Assembly: GCA_000697055.1 (NCBI GenBank)
Contig: JNDT01000637.1
Location: 1 to 29,533, forward strand
Length of the DNA stretch: 29,533 nt
Direction of reading: 5' to 3'
DNA from: Saksenaea vasiformis B4078
Lineage: Eukaryota; Mucoromycota; Mucoromycetes; Mucorales; Saksenaeaceae
In this document: piece by piece, positions 1 through 10,680 of the stretch
How the letters are laid out: every line of letters begins with the position of its first letter
How positions within the stretch are numbered: the stretch's first letter is position 1
The notes under the pieces: generated by a model
Told to the model about the DNA's origin: nothing
Database searches by the model: none
The model's input: the letters and a program-made list of their open reading frames with translations, nothing else
Translations under genes and position numbers: made by a program

Positions 1-157
1 ATTTAGAAGGGGTCGTTTGAAAGAGATGACGTGTGATGTGTAAACACGCAGCATTTACTAAACTTTCGGACGTTCCGATGAGACACGACCATCCTCCGAA
101 CAATGGGATTTTTATTCAGACTCAGCTAGATGACAGCTCTCTGACTTGACATTAATA

Positions 158-183
158 ATCATGGATCATCATCAATCCATGAT
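158..183. repeat. Perfect 9-bp inverted repeat with 8-nt loop
   Basis: The arms ATCATGGAT (158-166) and ATCCATGAT (175-183) are exact reverse complements around an 8-nt spacer. A short hairpin at this position would fit a decayed mobile-element end, but nothing else supports that. The role is unknown. Confidence 0.6.
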
Positions 184-514
184 GATTACTCAGAGCTTAC
201 GCGTCCTCTGATTACTAAGATATTCAATAAGCATTTGAACAGTATAAATAATGCTGGTAGACATCTGTAATCATCATCTTTACTTCTGAATAAACCTCTA
301 CCAAGAGTCTCAAAGTATTTTCTTATTGTTTCCCCTCTTACTAATTCTTCAGTCATTGCATATGTATTAACAGAAGAAATAACAAGGATCAGGATAACAA
401 AAGTACAACGTGCATAAAGAAACTACCAGAGAATATACACAGAACGATTGTCGCCATACAAATTAAAGACCGCTGATCACATGCTCTCAACCAACATGAA
501 AGAAAAGCCTCCGT

Positions 515-564
515 AGCAACCCGGGTAAATCGAAAACGAAGCAACACGGATAAATTGAAAATGA
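515..564. repeat. Imperfect 25-bp tandem duplication
   Basis: Two adjacent 25-nt units (515-539 and 540-564) both begin AGCAAC and read CGG-TAAAT-GAAAA-GA, differing at four positions. A weaker third start, AGCACC, follows at 565. No coding frame is involved. Confidence 0.75.
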
Positions 565-700
565 AGCACCTCAGGTTTACTGAACATCAAGCGTTTAGTT
601 TTCTTATCTCCCTCCAACTTTTATTTCCTTGTATCGATCTATTTTGTATGAATATCCCTCATTTCAATGAATAAAATATCAGGTTATCAGAACACAATTT

Positions 701-2388
701 TCTCTTGGTCTACTCTAGCCATCTCTAAAGGTCTTTTCCAAAGGTTATCTACAAGCCGCCTTTTATTGCTCTGCCTCCGTTGGTTATTCTCAAGAAACCA
801 CCGTTAACCAGAATCTGCCGATTCTTTTCTTTTTCTTTTTCTCTATTTTTTTTTTTACCCGATTGATTTACAAGCGACGCTGATTCCGCTATCTTTTTAT
901 TTTCTTTTACATTTTCTTTTACATTTTCTCTTCTCTTTACCGAAATTCTATATTTCTTCTGATCCAACTCGCTGATCACCCGAGAAATATCTCTATTTCA
1001 TCTCCATACATCTCTAACTGATAGAATCAATACGAGAACAAAGGTAACCATACCAACGATTTTACTGACAATTATACTCTTTTTCAAACAGATCTCTTTA
1101 TATATTGTCGATCCAGACAACAGTTACTCTATTTTATCTTTTCTTTTCTTTTCCTCAAGCTTTACCGCTTATCCAAGTCTTGGTGTTTGACTCAAATCCA
1201 CACCTGGTGCTCACACAAACCGAACTCTTTTTATCTACCGAAGCTGCCTTTTTCTATATTTTACTAGCTATCTTTGTCATCAAGTTTACGCTTAGACACT
1301 AACTGGAAACATCTCTACTTATACCGACAAGTCAAAATACAGCGTAACACCGCACTCTCCTACAGTGTTCGCCATTGCTATCTTTGTAATGGACAGCAAT
1401 GCATACATTGTAAATATTTTCAGTGAACGTGTCAGCTGCATCTGGAAGCAATTTAAGATGTCAAGGTAATGTGTTTCTGACTAAAGAGTATTAGTGTTGC
1501 CCTTCCAAGATACAAGTACCGCCTTTTTTTTTTTTTTTTTACCTTTTTACTACAAACGCGCCATCATACCATGTATGAGCTTTGAGTAGATGATTAACGC
1601 TTTTACTTGCAACGTGTGTATCTGCGGATATGTCAGTTATAATGCGGTGCGTTGTGTCGAACTTTCGCCGTCCAGTCTCTTTCATATTTTTAGTACGTTT
1701 GCGTATGGTTTGAAATGAACGTGAAGCATGTTCATCAATTATTTGGAATTTGCGGTAAGCTTGAAAGCTGTTGAATTGTCTTATAGCCACCGACGCAAGT
1801 GAGTGGTAGTGTGAGGATTAACGTGTTTCGTGTAAATAGCCAGCTGTTGGAGAGAAACATAGATATCTCAGTCTGCCTTTACAATATCAATTTTTCTGTT
1901 GATGAGTTTTCTTGGCTGTGCGTATCCACTTTTCAGCAACGCCATCGACCTAGGGACGATAAAGAGCAAGCACTCAATGATCAATACCAGATCTTTCAGC
2001 AGACAACTTGACAGATCCATTTGTAAGATCTGCACCGTCGTTCGACATCAGGGAAGTAATTGACGAATGGCACAAACTGATGGATGCCTTTGCTGATCTC
2101 AGAAATAGGCCGATCTTGGAGGTAATTGAATTTTAAGGAGTTTAGTGCAATCCTTTGTCGATGGATCAGAAATGCGAAATGTACACAAGTATCTCTGTGA
2201 GATGGCAATATCATTTGCTGTCGCAAGAAGCGATGAACCTATACCCTATGGCTAGTCTGCAACATCACATAACCTTTCCGGGACTTTACAGAAATATGTT
2301 TAGGGTGACAGAAATGTGGTCAACACAGGTATCTAGTTTTGCATTGATCAACAAATTTATTAATCACTGATGGCTTAATTTATGCCTT
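701..2388. other. 1.7 kb with no defensible gene; scattered exon-like frames
   Basis: The stretch has long pyrimidine tracts (810-960, 1527-1541). Between about 1937 and 2255 on the plus strand, three frames of roughly 28-40 codons are open in succession, with possible acceptors at 1938 and 1999 and possible donors at 2021 and 2120. One reads REVIDEWHKLMDAFADLRNR and a later one FVDGSEMRNVHKYLCEMAI. I could not splice them into one frame. A frameshifted pseudogene or chance are both possible. Minus-strand 1539-1790 is open but has no ATG. Confidence 0.3.
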
Positions 2389-5300
2389 TCAGTTTTCAAG
2401 CCGTTTTCTTAGTTGACCTATTTCTTGGATTGGCGTGCCGCAAGTGAAATTCTCGCAAACATGTACTGCTGGTGCTCCAGATTTATATTGCGCAGCGAGC
2501 TGAGCGATGGTTGCATTTTTCTGTGCTATGATACCCCCCTCCTTTGCTCGTACTGTCAGTTTGTTTGGCATATAGACCTGTCGTACGGCTTGTTCGAACT
2601 TTTCCATTTGAGAATCGGAACCTCCAGCAAGAACAATCTATTACGATGTTAGAAAGCATCCAAAAGGTTTGCAGATTACCTGTCTGAGGCCATTCGACAT
2701 GAGCAAAAAGGTGTTGACCAAAGTGGGCATGGCATACGGGAATCGACTCATGGCCAACTCAAAAGCCTCCAAGGTAGTTTGAGCCTTTGTCACATAGGTC
2801 TGATCCTCCAACAGAGTACCGAGACGGATGAGATTTTTTAATGACACCGCGTTACTAAAACGAGACATAAGAAACATAACTAAATCCGCCTTACAATGAT
2901 AACGTTGTGTACTTACGCCGAAGGTTCCGCGCCATCCTGTTCTGTTAAGATCTCAAGATTAGAATAATCGCGTACCACTCCGAACCTCTACTACCTTCTT
3001 TCAGGCGCACAAGTATACTTTTGTCATCCTCACGGACACTAAAGTAGCCACCGTTCTTCTCATCGTAAAATAGTTCGTTTTGTTTTGTTTGAAGCTCGTG
3101 AGCCCACTGGATCCACTTCTCATCAAATGTTGCCTCATAAAGATCCAACAGACCCTGTACCATATAGCTATGGACAATATTACGTGGGATGAACACAAAC
3201 CTTGGATATATTACCTGTAGTCGTCTAAAAAGCCTTCAATCGCGGAAGGCTCATGTCGGAAGCTACGAAGCAAGGTAGAAGTATCTGACCGATACAAGTT
3301 GTTGCGGATAAATTGTGCGGCATTTGTTGCAAGCTCTAAAATACGTGGTTCTTCAAAGACCTGAGCTGCTTGCGCCAGTCCTGAAATCATCAGACCTGAA
3401 ATATTACAAGCAGGTAAGTACTTTCTGCGTCTCAACGGTAAATCAGCTACCGTTCCAGGACGTCAGAATCTAATGTCCATGATAAAGACGTTAGTAATGA
3501 TATCTACACGTCTGTAAAGAATAATCCAACCTTGTCATCCAAATGTGGTGCTGGCCTATGGTCTTTACGGTAATCCCATAACTTAAGTTTACCATCGGCC
3601 ACGATCTTGTTTACTTCTTGCGGAGTGATACCTAAAGCTTTTGCGGTCTCTTCGACAGAGCCATTCTCGATCAAGACGTTCTAAAAGAAAAGCTTTCAGT
3701 TCCCACTTCTCTCAGCTTGAATATTACGAAATGATACCCACCTTGTTCACTAGTTCATTGTGTGGATCTTGAGCAGGATTTACGTTACCAGAGATCTTCA
3801 CGCCATAATGGTGAGCGAATACATTGGCGTCCTTTTCCCCAAGAATCTTATCCAATTCTGATCTTTCCCAGACACAGAATGCACCCTCTACCAATTTCAC
3901 TTTGTAAGGATATTTACTCTTAGGCTTAGTATAGTTACCAAGTTTCGTCTTAGAATCCGGTGTTGGTAAGGAATCTGCATCTTCCGCTGAATAAAATGCA
4001 CCCTCAGAATGCTGTAGATCACGCGCTACATAACCAATGATATCCTTAGCAACAGCTGCATAAGTATCGTCCTTGGTAATCTGATAGGCTGAAGCATACG
4101 CAGACAAAAGCTGCGCCTGATCGTAGAGCATCTTCTCAAAATGTGGCACATGCCAAAACTTGTCCGTGCTATAGCTGTAGCGCACGTAAGTAAATATATT
4201 CTCACTTCGCACAAATCATACCGATGGAATCCACTGCCAACATGATCTATTCAAGTTTTAGTTTCATCTACAAGTCTAGCATGTCGCTTATAGTTACCAT
4301 GTATACCACCGGAAGCGACTTTCTAAAAATCAGTGTGAGTGTAAACGAAACAGTGGTAATGGGTGTCATTACTTTAAGTGTGAACAAGGCCATATCCAAT
4401 GCTCTTTGAGCTTTCTCAACAGTGTTCTTGTCGCGTCGCATGTAGCCATAGTAATCCATCAAGAATAAAATCTGCACTGGTGTAGGAAATTTGGGTGCGG
4501 GAGTAAAACCACCAAATTGTTCGTCAAATGAAGTGGAAAAATGACCATATGCCTCAGCTGCGACATGATCCGGATGCAGTTCCTCAGGAGCTGAAGCAGG
4601 TTTGGCCTAGCATCGCATTAATACAACACTTTCGTTTGCTTAATGGTCATTCCTACCGCCACGTATTCCCTTAGCTGATTGATAGTTGTTTCTCCATTTT
4701 CCCTCAACTTTTCTGGTGATAGTTCCCAGACTTCGGCTACACGACGAAGCAATGTCTTGAATCCGGCGTTTCCATGATGATCTTCTGGAGGGAAGTAGGT
4801 AGCTCCGAAAAATGGGCACAATTCAGGCGTCAAAAAGACAGACATTGGCCATCCACCCCTTCCTGCTGTCAGTTGCACATAAGTCATGTACAACTTGTCC
4901 ACGCCCGGGTTTTCTTCTCTACAGAGGGTGTTTTGTCAGTATTGATTTAATAACCAAATTTAATACCGATCCACTATAACATATGATTAGTTCATTGTGA
5001 ATATCGATGCCGACGTACCTTTAATGTTGACAAAAAATTCATTCATGATCTTTGCCACTTCTTCATTTTCGAATGATTCGTGTTCCATAACATGGCACCA
5101 ACTAAAATTTTGTCAAGAATCGAATAGAGTTTGTATCGTAGCTTACTGGCAAGTACTGTAACCGATACTCAAAAATATGGGTTTGTTCTCTCTCTTTGCT
5201 TTTTGAAATGCTTCCTCTCCCCAGGGGTACCAATCGACCTGGAGTATAATAACTTAATAAACGTACATTACAGCTGTCAGATAGCATACCGGATTATGAG

Positions 5301-5744
5301 CTACATTATATAGAAAAGGTTACACAATAAAGATAAATTCAATGGTAAATAATTAGCTCTGCAGTGCTTTTAATTTCATGCACAGGTTGAACGCATACCA
5401 TGTTGCTGGAATAAAAATACAAAAATTCGCGTGTTACTATGGTGGACTCACAAGAAAAGATTCCTTTTTTAAAAACCCACCAAAAGATAAGGACTTTTCT
5501 CCGTAATGAGACGGTTTGTGTGCTTCGTCTCCGTCCTCATGGAACGACAAGCGTGAAAAAGTCGGGCATTGGAGTACTCAGGGATACGAGGCAGTGCTCC
5601 TGCCGGCTTTGCAGGACGCAACAACGACACTGACGGCATTTCATGTCGATACCCACGAAGCAAATGCGGTCTCACAGACCGCGACACGTTCAAAGCAGAT
5701 CTCATTTTTGGAATGACCAAACCCAAACGCCTGTCCGCAAACAC
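2389..5744 (-). CDS. SPATA20: SPATA20/YyaL-type thioredoxin-domain protein, 18 exons
   Basis: This is the conserved SPATA20/YyaL family: an N-terminal thioredoxin-like domain followed by an alpha/alpha-barrel (six-hairpin, AGE-epimerase-like) region. The molecular role is not established. Exons from 5': 5481-5744, 5399-5405, 5290-5300, 5147-5238, 5019-5101, 4967-4973, 4657-4918, 4373-4606, 4298-4322, 4222-4246, 3742-4174, 3531-3680, 3451-3469, 3215-3395, 2995-3167, 2917-2941, 2680-2854, 2389-2637. They sum to 2415 nt, giving 804 aa, close to the human protein. Motifs visible: [32 protein letters not shown] (the C-x2-C site), [42 protein letters not shown] and [12 protein letters not shown]. 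Several in-frame ATGs lie near the start. The residues before the conserved domain are basic and Ser/Arg-rich (for example [10 protein letters not shown]), which suggests a mitochondrial presequence; that is inference. Seven exons are 25 nt or shorter, and three of those four shortest encode the family signature. Confidence 0.93.
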
Positions 5745-6945
5745 AATCTGTTACCCAGCGTTATTGTGACATCTGTGTGACTCCAACAAAATACCACCTT
5801 TGATCGGAAATTGAAAGTCCATGCTAACGTTGCTATGGGTAGATCACTGCTTATTGAAGCACATTTATGCTTGGAGACTGTATCAAATTTGTCTATGCGC
5901 GACATACTACCAACATTACAACAAAAGAAAAAGAAAAGACTAGAAAGGTAGACCACAGGACAATCTGGGGCATGGACCTAAGGTTGTGGAGTTAGCACAG
6001 CTGCCTACATAGCTTTTCACGTTTTATGATCCGCGTTTGGCCGCTTACTTTTTGACCATTATCGAGAGAGACAACCACAAATGATAAAATTAGTCACTGT
6101 GTTCTTGACGAGAAGAAAAAAAATAGAAACTGCGGTATTCTGTTTGACCGAGAGAAAAATATATCCAAGGCATTTAAGCTATGGCCACGACAGTGTCAGC
6201 ACCAAAGAAGGACCGACAGCATTTAAGAGGCTATCCCGGAAGATAAGAACTAAGGTCATAACAATTACAGCTTTACTTTATGGTGTGATTAATTTCAGAT
6301 CCACGTTTGAAACAAACAGGCTTAGCTGCGTCTAATAAAGCTCGGATAACAGCCGACATTTGAGATATAATAGAAAGTTTATCAGCTTAATTTTACTGCA
6401 TCTGATATAGAAAAGACCCGACTGATATTACAATACAAAGTAACGCCACAGAGGAAGCTGTTACGAGTACAAAGCGGACAGTGGTGTCAAAGACGTGGAT
6501 CTCGTAAATCTCTGTAGCCACTGTGAGCATCGTTACAAATACTTAGGGTTTGGCATGGATGGCAGCAATTTTGTGTGATTGTGTTATCATGTTCATTCGA
6601 GTGTCTTAAAGGTCTGGTTGCAAAGAGATAATACAACAATGGAAGTTAGCTAGTTAGAGCAGAGATTTCACAAGGCCCGTCTTCTGGGTAACTTTTATTG
6701 GTCAAGGTAGTAAAAGAAGGAAAGTTCTCCACAGGTGTTGAATAGAGTCTCGTAAGAGTTCTGAAGAAGTTCTCCACCAATTCCTAGATTTCAGTACGCC
6801 TGAAGCCTCAGGGTCGCAAAAAATACATCAAGCAATGATAAACCGCAAAAATACAAGAATACAAAACAGATATTTATAAACAAGGACAGATATGAACAAC
6901 GACAATGCGGAATGGATGGACGTAGGCACTAAAGAAAAGGTACAT
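5745..6945. other. 1.2 kb intergenic region
   Basis: It lies between the start of the SPATA20-like gene and the 3' end of the small membrane-protein gene, so it should hold the promoter of the former and the terminator of the latter. Short open frames on both strands (6081-6335 plus, and about 6650-6790 minus) lack family motifs or a coherent splice structure. The 10-mer AGTTCTCCAC occurs twice, near 6723 and 6768. No RNA gene was recognised. Confidence 0.5.
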
Positions 6946-7300
6946 TTATACACCGCCTCCACTGCGGCTGTACGTAAGTTAGGCGTTATTACAGGGTGCC
7001 AAAAGCGATGCGTAGTTGTTACCTGACATCTCGTAACCCGATGCCATGATTTCTTTCTCTCCATTCAGCGCGGATAAACTCCAATTCTTTTGAGTCTTGT
7101 GCTGGTTCGCCAGATGGCACGTATCGCATAGGTTGTTCCGACGAAGCACTCTTCAGCCGTGAGATCGTGTAAGTCGTAGCAACAGCAAGAGTTAGAGGTA
7201 CAGTTCTAAATTATTACAGCATATTAAGACATGTAGGTCAAAGTATATCGAAAACGTACAGGTATAATGAGCCCTTTTTGGTGAGATAACGGTGGTGCAT
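6946..7300 (-). CDS. Small single-pass membrane protein with C-terminal SGGGV
   Basis: Three exons, 7260-7300, 7023-7205 and 6946-6961, encode 79 aa. The introns are 54 nt (GTACGT..TTTAG) and 61 nt (GTAACA..CGCAG with CTAAC near the end). The protein starts MHHRYLTKKGS, has one hydrophobic segment at about residues 11-29 (SLYLTVPLTLAVATTYTI), then a charged soluble tail, and ends DVSGGGV. Without the second splice it would stop three codons into different sequence (75 aa, ending DVR). I do not recognise the family. The short basic N-terminus, one membrane span and glycine-rich C-terminus would suit a small mitochondrial inner-membrane protein, but that is inference. It lies downstream of MTQ1 on the same strand. 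Confidence 0.5.
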
Positions 7301-7495
7301 GGCGTTGGTAGAGAAAAAAAAGAGATACAGCAACCTTTTTTTTTAATGCGGAAAAATAAAAATCGGGGATTTGGGGTGTCATTCCACTTTGGGGATGTCA
7401 TTATCTATTTGTCAGGTTGCAAAGATCATGTGTTACGTGGGATCCGAGCCTCATTGCTGTTTCGCTTTCGCCAATGGAACAAATCATAGGAATCA

Positions 7496-8477
7496 TCATG
7501 CTCCAAAGATAACACGCTCTTTATCAGCCAAGTCCTTCCAGACTTCGATATTTTTAAACCCTGCCTGTCTTATCGCCTCTCTAAGCGCATGTGTCTGATT
7601 GACCCCCATTTCCATGGCCAATCTTGGCAACCCACGTCTAGGTATCTGGCCAGCTATTTCAATCAAGCGCCGATGGACTGCCGTGCCCTCCTTGTCAGCT
7701 ACCAACGCCCGTACATCCTCCCAATCCTTGACATCTGCGTCCAGCTGCTCGTATTCATCTGCCGTGACATAAGGTGGATTGGATACGATCAAATCGAAAC
7801 CTGCTGATGTCATATGAGAGTCAAAAATATCCATCTGTCGAAATTCCACAGGGTTGCATAGTCGATCAGCATGAATCTTTCTATTGTGGGTAGCCAATGC
7901 TATGGCATCGGATGATATGTCGATACCGGTGATTTCGACTGAGTTTTTTGTCAAATGAGTGGCGAGACTTAGGGCAATGCAGCCTGACCCAGTGCATGCG
8001 TCTAATATTCTGAATGGGCGTGGAAGAATATGCGTGCGAAGAAGATCCACTAAGCGATACGTCCACTCTTCGGTCTCCCAGCTAATCGCAATAAATAGAT
8101 AAATAAATTTAACGCCATCGTGACCAACTGTTGTACTTGCCGTGGAATAAGCACTGGTGGTCTTGTGACAATGTCAAGATCGCAGAATGGCTGCGTCCCT
8201 GAACAGCATCGTTAGAGTTACTCCAAGCGATGGCGATCTTACCAAGTATATACTGAAGCGGCTTATGATTCTTTACACGCTCCTCTATGAATCCTTCAAG
8301 CTCTTTTTCTTCCGTTTGAGTTAAATGTCCTGATCCTGACAACGATTCCTTCCTGTTGTCTGACATTACTTTCTCTTTTAACCAGACCAGCTGGCGTTTT
8401 GCAAGGGAAACATCACCTTCACATGCTGGAAGCAATTGACGAACCCATTGCGCCTGTTTCAACCATTGCCGGCGCAT
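7496..8477 (-). CDS. MTQ1: Mitochondrial release-factor glutamine N5-methyltransferase (PrmC/HemK)
   Basis: This is a SAM-dependent methyltransferase of the PrmC/HemK family. The mitochondrial member (yeast Mtq1, human HEMK1) methylates the Gln of the GGQ motif in peptide release factors. Exons 8243-8477, 8141-8198 and 7496-8081 give 292 aa. Visible are the N-terminal helical domain, QYILGTQPFCDLDI, PPVLIPRWETEEW, SAM-binding motif I DACTGSGCIALSL (residues 125-137) and the catalytic NPPY at 199-202. The first ATG in frame is at 8477; the frame is open upstream to about 8656 but has no ATG, so that part is taken as 5' UTR. The second intron has a GC donor (8139-8140, CG|GCAAGT). Only 174 bp separates its start from the stop of the upstream carboxypeptidase gene. 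Confidence 0.92.
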
Positions 8478-8651
8478 GAAGCTGCTAGGATAGGAATCTT
8501 CAAAATCTTCTGAAAACCCAGCAAAACATTGGAAAAAGCGTTGCTGCTCCGCTTGGATTTTTTTGTTTTTTTCAATTGACACTCTTTCAATGCTATAGTA
8601 GAAGACAAGTCTTTTACGATAAAAGAAAAGGATTATAGACCATGCAGGATA

Positions 8652-10280
8652 CTAGTGCAGACCACCTTGCAACCACTGGTTTATCATATCCAGCGCATGT
8701 TCTGGTTGATCGTACGGAACCATATGACCTGCTCTGTATACACGTAAAAATGTCAAACGGTTGTCCTTGGTGGCCCGTACTTCGCCCGCACTCGCTACTG
8801 ATTTTGATTTTGGGTACCACAAGCGATCCTCTGCCTTTATGTACTCTCTGTGACCATCCCATTTTAGATCCATTGTCCAGCCCTTGTTTCCAAACCAATT
8901 ACAGACGTAATCGGTATCACCTGCGTAAATAAGCAAGCGTGTCCCATTATTCAGAAGTCCAGGCAATAACTGGACATAAGGCCGCATCCAGTCGCCTGCG
9001 ATCTGAAAATTTCGATTGATATCCGTGTTACAGCTCTGGAAGTTCTTAACTTCAGCGCCTATTGCCTTCTCAATTTCTGGACGGTTGAGGTAGGTTTGAA
9101 CGCTGTATAAAATATCGTAGCACATACTCCCCCCTAGTGCTGGTTAGCATGGTGCATTACACAGCCATCCTTCATTTTTACCTTTGCATTTCTTGGTCAC
9201 ATCATAAGGATTTAGACCCGTATCAACGTAAGGCTTTAAGAAATAAGAATTGCAAATGGTTGCCGCATTCACACAGTCATCCGTAGTGGATGTTTTATAA
9301 CATTGCCTAATTGCTTCTTGACACTCAGGCAAGGTAGTATCCATGACCCGACAAGTGGTTCTATCAAATACCCGTCCGTATGGACCATCACATCCCATCT
9401 GCTTGTAGTATTTGTACTGATTTAATGGATCAACCAGGCCATTACCGATTATCAAACTTTTCAGATTGATTGGCAGCACTCGCTTGTTCGATGCCGAGTT
9501 GTCACGTTGAATAATAGCTGCTGCAGCTGGAATATAATGACCAGCATCTATCCATCCTTTTTTAGTATGTGGTATGGAAAGGTTGCTCCTTACAGGATTC
9601 TCCAGCCAGATGGAAGTCTAGATTTGCGTATTCAGGGAATTGCTTAAAGAACAATTGAAGAAACACATAAATATCTCGACCAGCGGTAATCGAATCAGAC
9701 GTGTTGGTAAAACCGTAAGAAAAACCGACATTTACAGGCTATCATAATTGAGGCGGTGTACGCGATAGAATTAAGATAGACTTACTTGATCCAAAAAGAT
9801 CATAGTCGCATTATTGTTCCAAGAAAACTTATTAACTGTCGTAGCATCGCCTGCCAAGTTAACGGTACATGGTCTAACAAAGCATTCTTCAGCGCCACTT
9901 CGGTTACTATTATTAACTTACCCGAGCTCCATGAAGAGCCCTGTCAGAGATGAGCATCCTGGGCCGCCGTTAAGCCAAAGGATAATCGGATCATTTTTTG
10001 GATCGTTTCTCGATTCAAAAGCCCAATAAAAGAAATGCTTTTTATCGCCGGTTTCCAGATAACCGCTACTCTATTACATTGTGTTAGTCGCATGATAAAA
10101 TATAGTATTCGTATTTCTTGCCTGTTTCACATGTGGATCACACAGGCCAGTTGGATGAGTATATCGCATTTCATATCCGGGAAATGCAGGGTGAGATGCT
10201 GCTTTGAACTCGGGAGTTATATTTGGTAGTGCAGCTACGGCACTGATGACTGTTGCCAGGATTAACGATAAAGAAATCAT
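8652..10280 (-). CDS. PRC1: Carboxypeptidase Y-like serine carboxypeptidase (S10 family)
   Basis: It removes C-terminal residues from peptides and is probably vacuolar or secreted. Exons 10122-10280, 9922-10070, 9786-9873, 9594-9738, 9182-9547 and 8652-9133 total 1389 nt, giving 462 aa. Residues 1-20 form a signal peptide ([17 protein letters not shown]). Motifs in order: [41 protein letters not shown], the nucleophile region GESYAGHY (Ser180), [23 protein letters not shown] (Asp377) and [11 protein letters not shown] (His439). The complete triad argues for activity. The pro-region is short compared with yeast proCPY. Intron 1 has a GC donor (CAG|GCAAGA at 10120-10121). Intron 5 is 48 nt, in frame, and carries a stop. 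The GTG at 10289 is not used; the ATG at 10280 starts the signal peptide. Confidence 0.93.
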
Positions 10281-10680
10281 AACATCCACTGCCCGGACAA
10301 CCAGAGTCTGTCAACTTTTTTCTTTTTGAATTTTTCGCTCCAAAACTTTCCGATTTGTTGTATGGCGTTTTCGGGAATAGATGCGGGCACTTCCAAAATT
10401 CATGAAAATAGACACTGTGCCATTAGCCTTTTTTAACATTTTTAGATTAGTTCGTAAACATTAGATATCGTTATGGTATCTACGACAATGCCGACTGAAT
10501 GGTAATCTAGAAATAATAGATTATAACGCACTAGGTCCTCGTCTGGCAAACTTTTGCTATGGCTTTTGGTCAATGCCTGCACAAAACGCTGTATGGAATC
10601 CTCTTCTGGCGAATGATACTAAGCTCAACGAACGGGTACTTACTCTTAAATAACGAATTTTCAAGTTTTATAACAATTTT
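10281..10680. other. Intergenic: carboxypeptidase promoter and transposon-remnant flank
   Basis: T-rich sequence sits immediately upstream of the carboxypeptidase start, then AT-rich DNA runs up to the transposase remnant. I see no open frame or RNA gene, and no clear terminal inverted repeat for the element. Confidence 0.5.

Larger units (their letters stand above)
1..700. repeat. Non-coding start of window; possible decayed LTR element edge
   Basis: No open frame here supports a gene. The interval holds a TATAAATA-like box near 243, a hairpin, a tandem repeat, and near 671-693 the order AATAAAATATCA followed by GGTTATCAGAAC. That order resembles an LTR ending in CA followed by a primer-binding site: the plant/fungal initiator-Met type PBS is TGGTATCAGAGC. 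I see no second LTR, no target-site duplication and no gag or pol reading frame next to it, so this may be chance. Confidence 0.2.

Noticed and set aside
749..979. Minus-strand Lys/Glu-rich ORF
   Set aside because: No ATG (starts at GTG) and it is the complement of a low-complexity pyrimidine tract with repeated TTTTCTTTTACA units.
1105..1302. Plus-strand hydrophobic ORF
   Set aside because: Starts at TTG and is a product of T-rich sequence; no promoter or homology.
1539..1790. Minus-strand basic ORF of 83 codons
   Set aside because: Begins with GTG, no ATG, no domain and no compatible splice partner.
5131..5769. Plus-strand ORFs overlapping the SPATA20-like first exons
   Set aside because: Antisense shadows of confirmed exons.
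6081..6335. 84-codon plus ORF with ATG
   Set aside because: Composition and lack of motifs fit chance. Nearby short frames (around 6300-6360 and 6420-6510) looked protein-like but could not be spliced, and open frames of 30 codons are common.
8652..8898. Alternative minus frame 8614-8898 and plus frame 8642-8932
   Set aside because: Shadows of the last carboxypeptidase exon.
9135..9161. A 27-nt mini-intron in the carboxypeptidase gene
   Set aside because: It keeps frame and has CTAAC, but the 48-nt intron with donor AAAG|GTAAAA gives the conserved KKCKGG-CY junction and a normal length.
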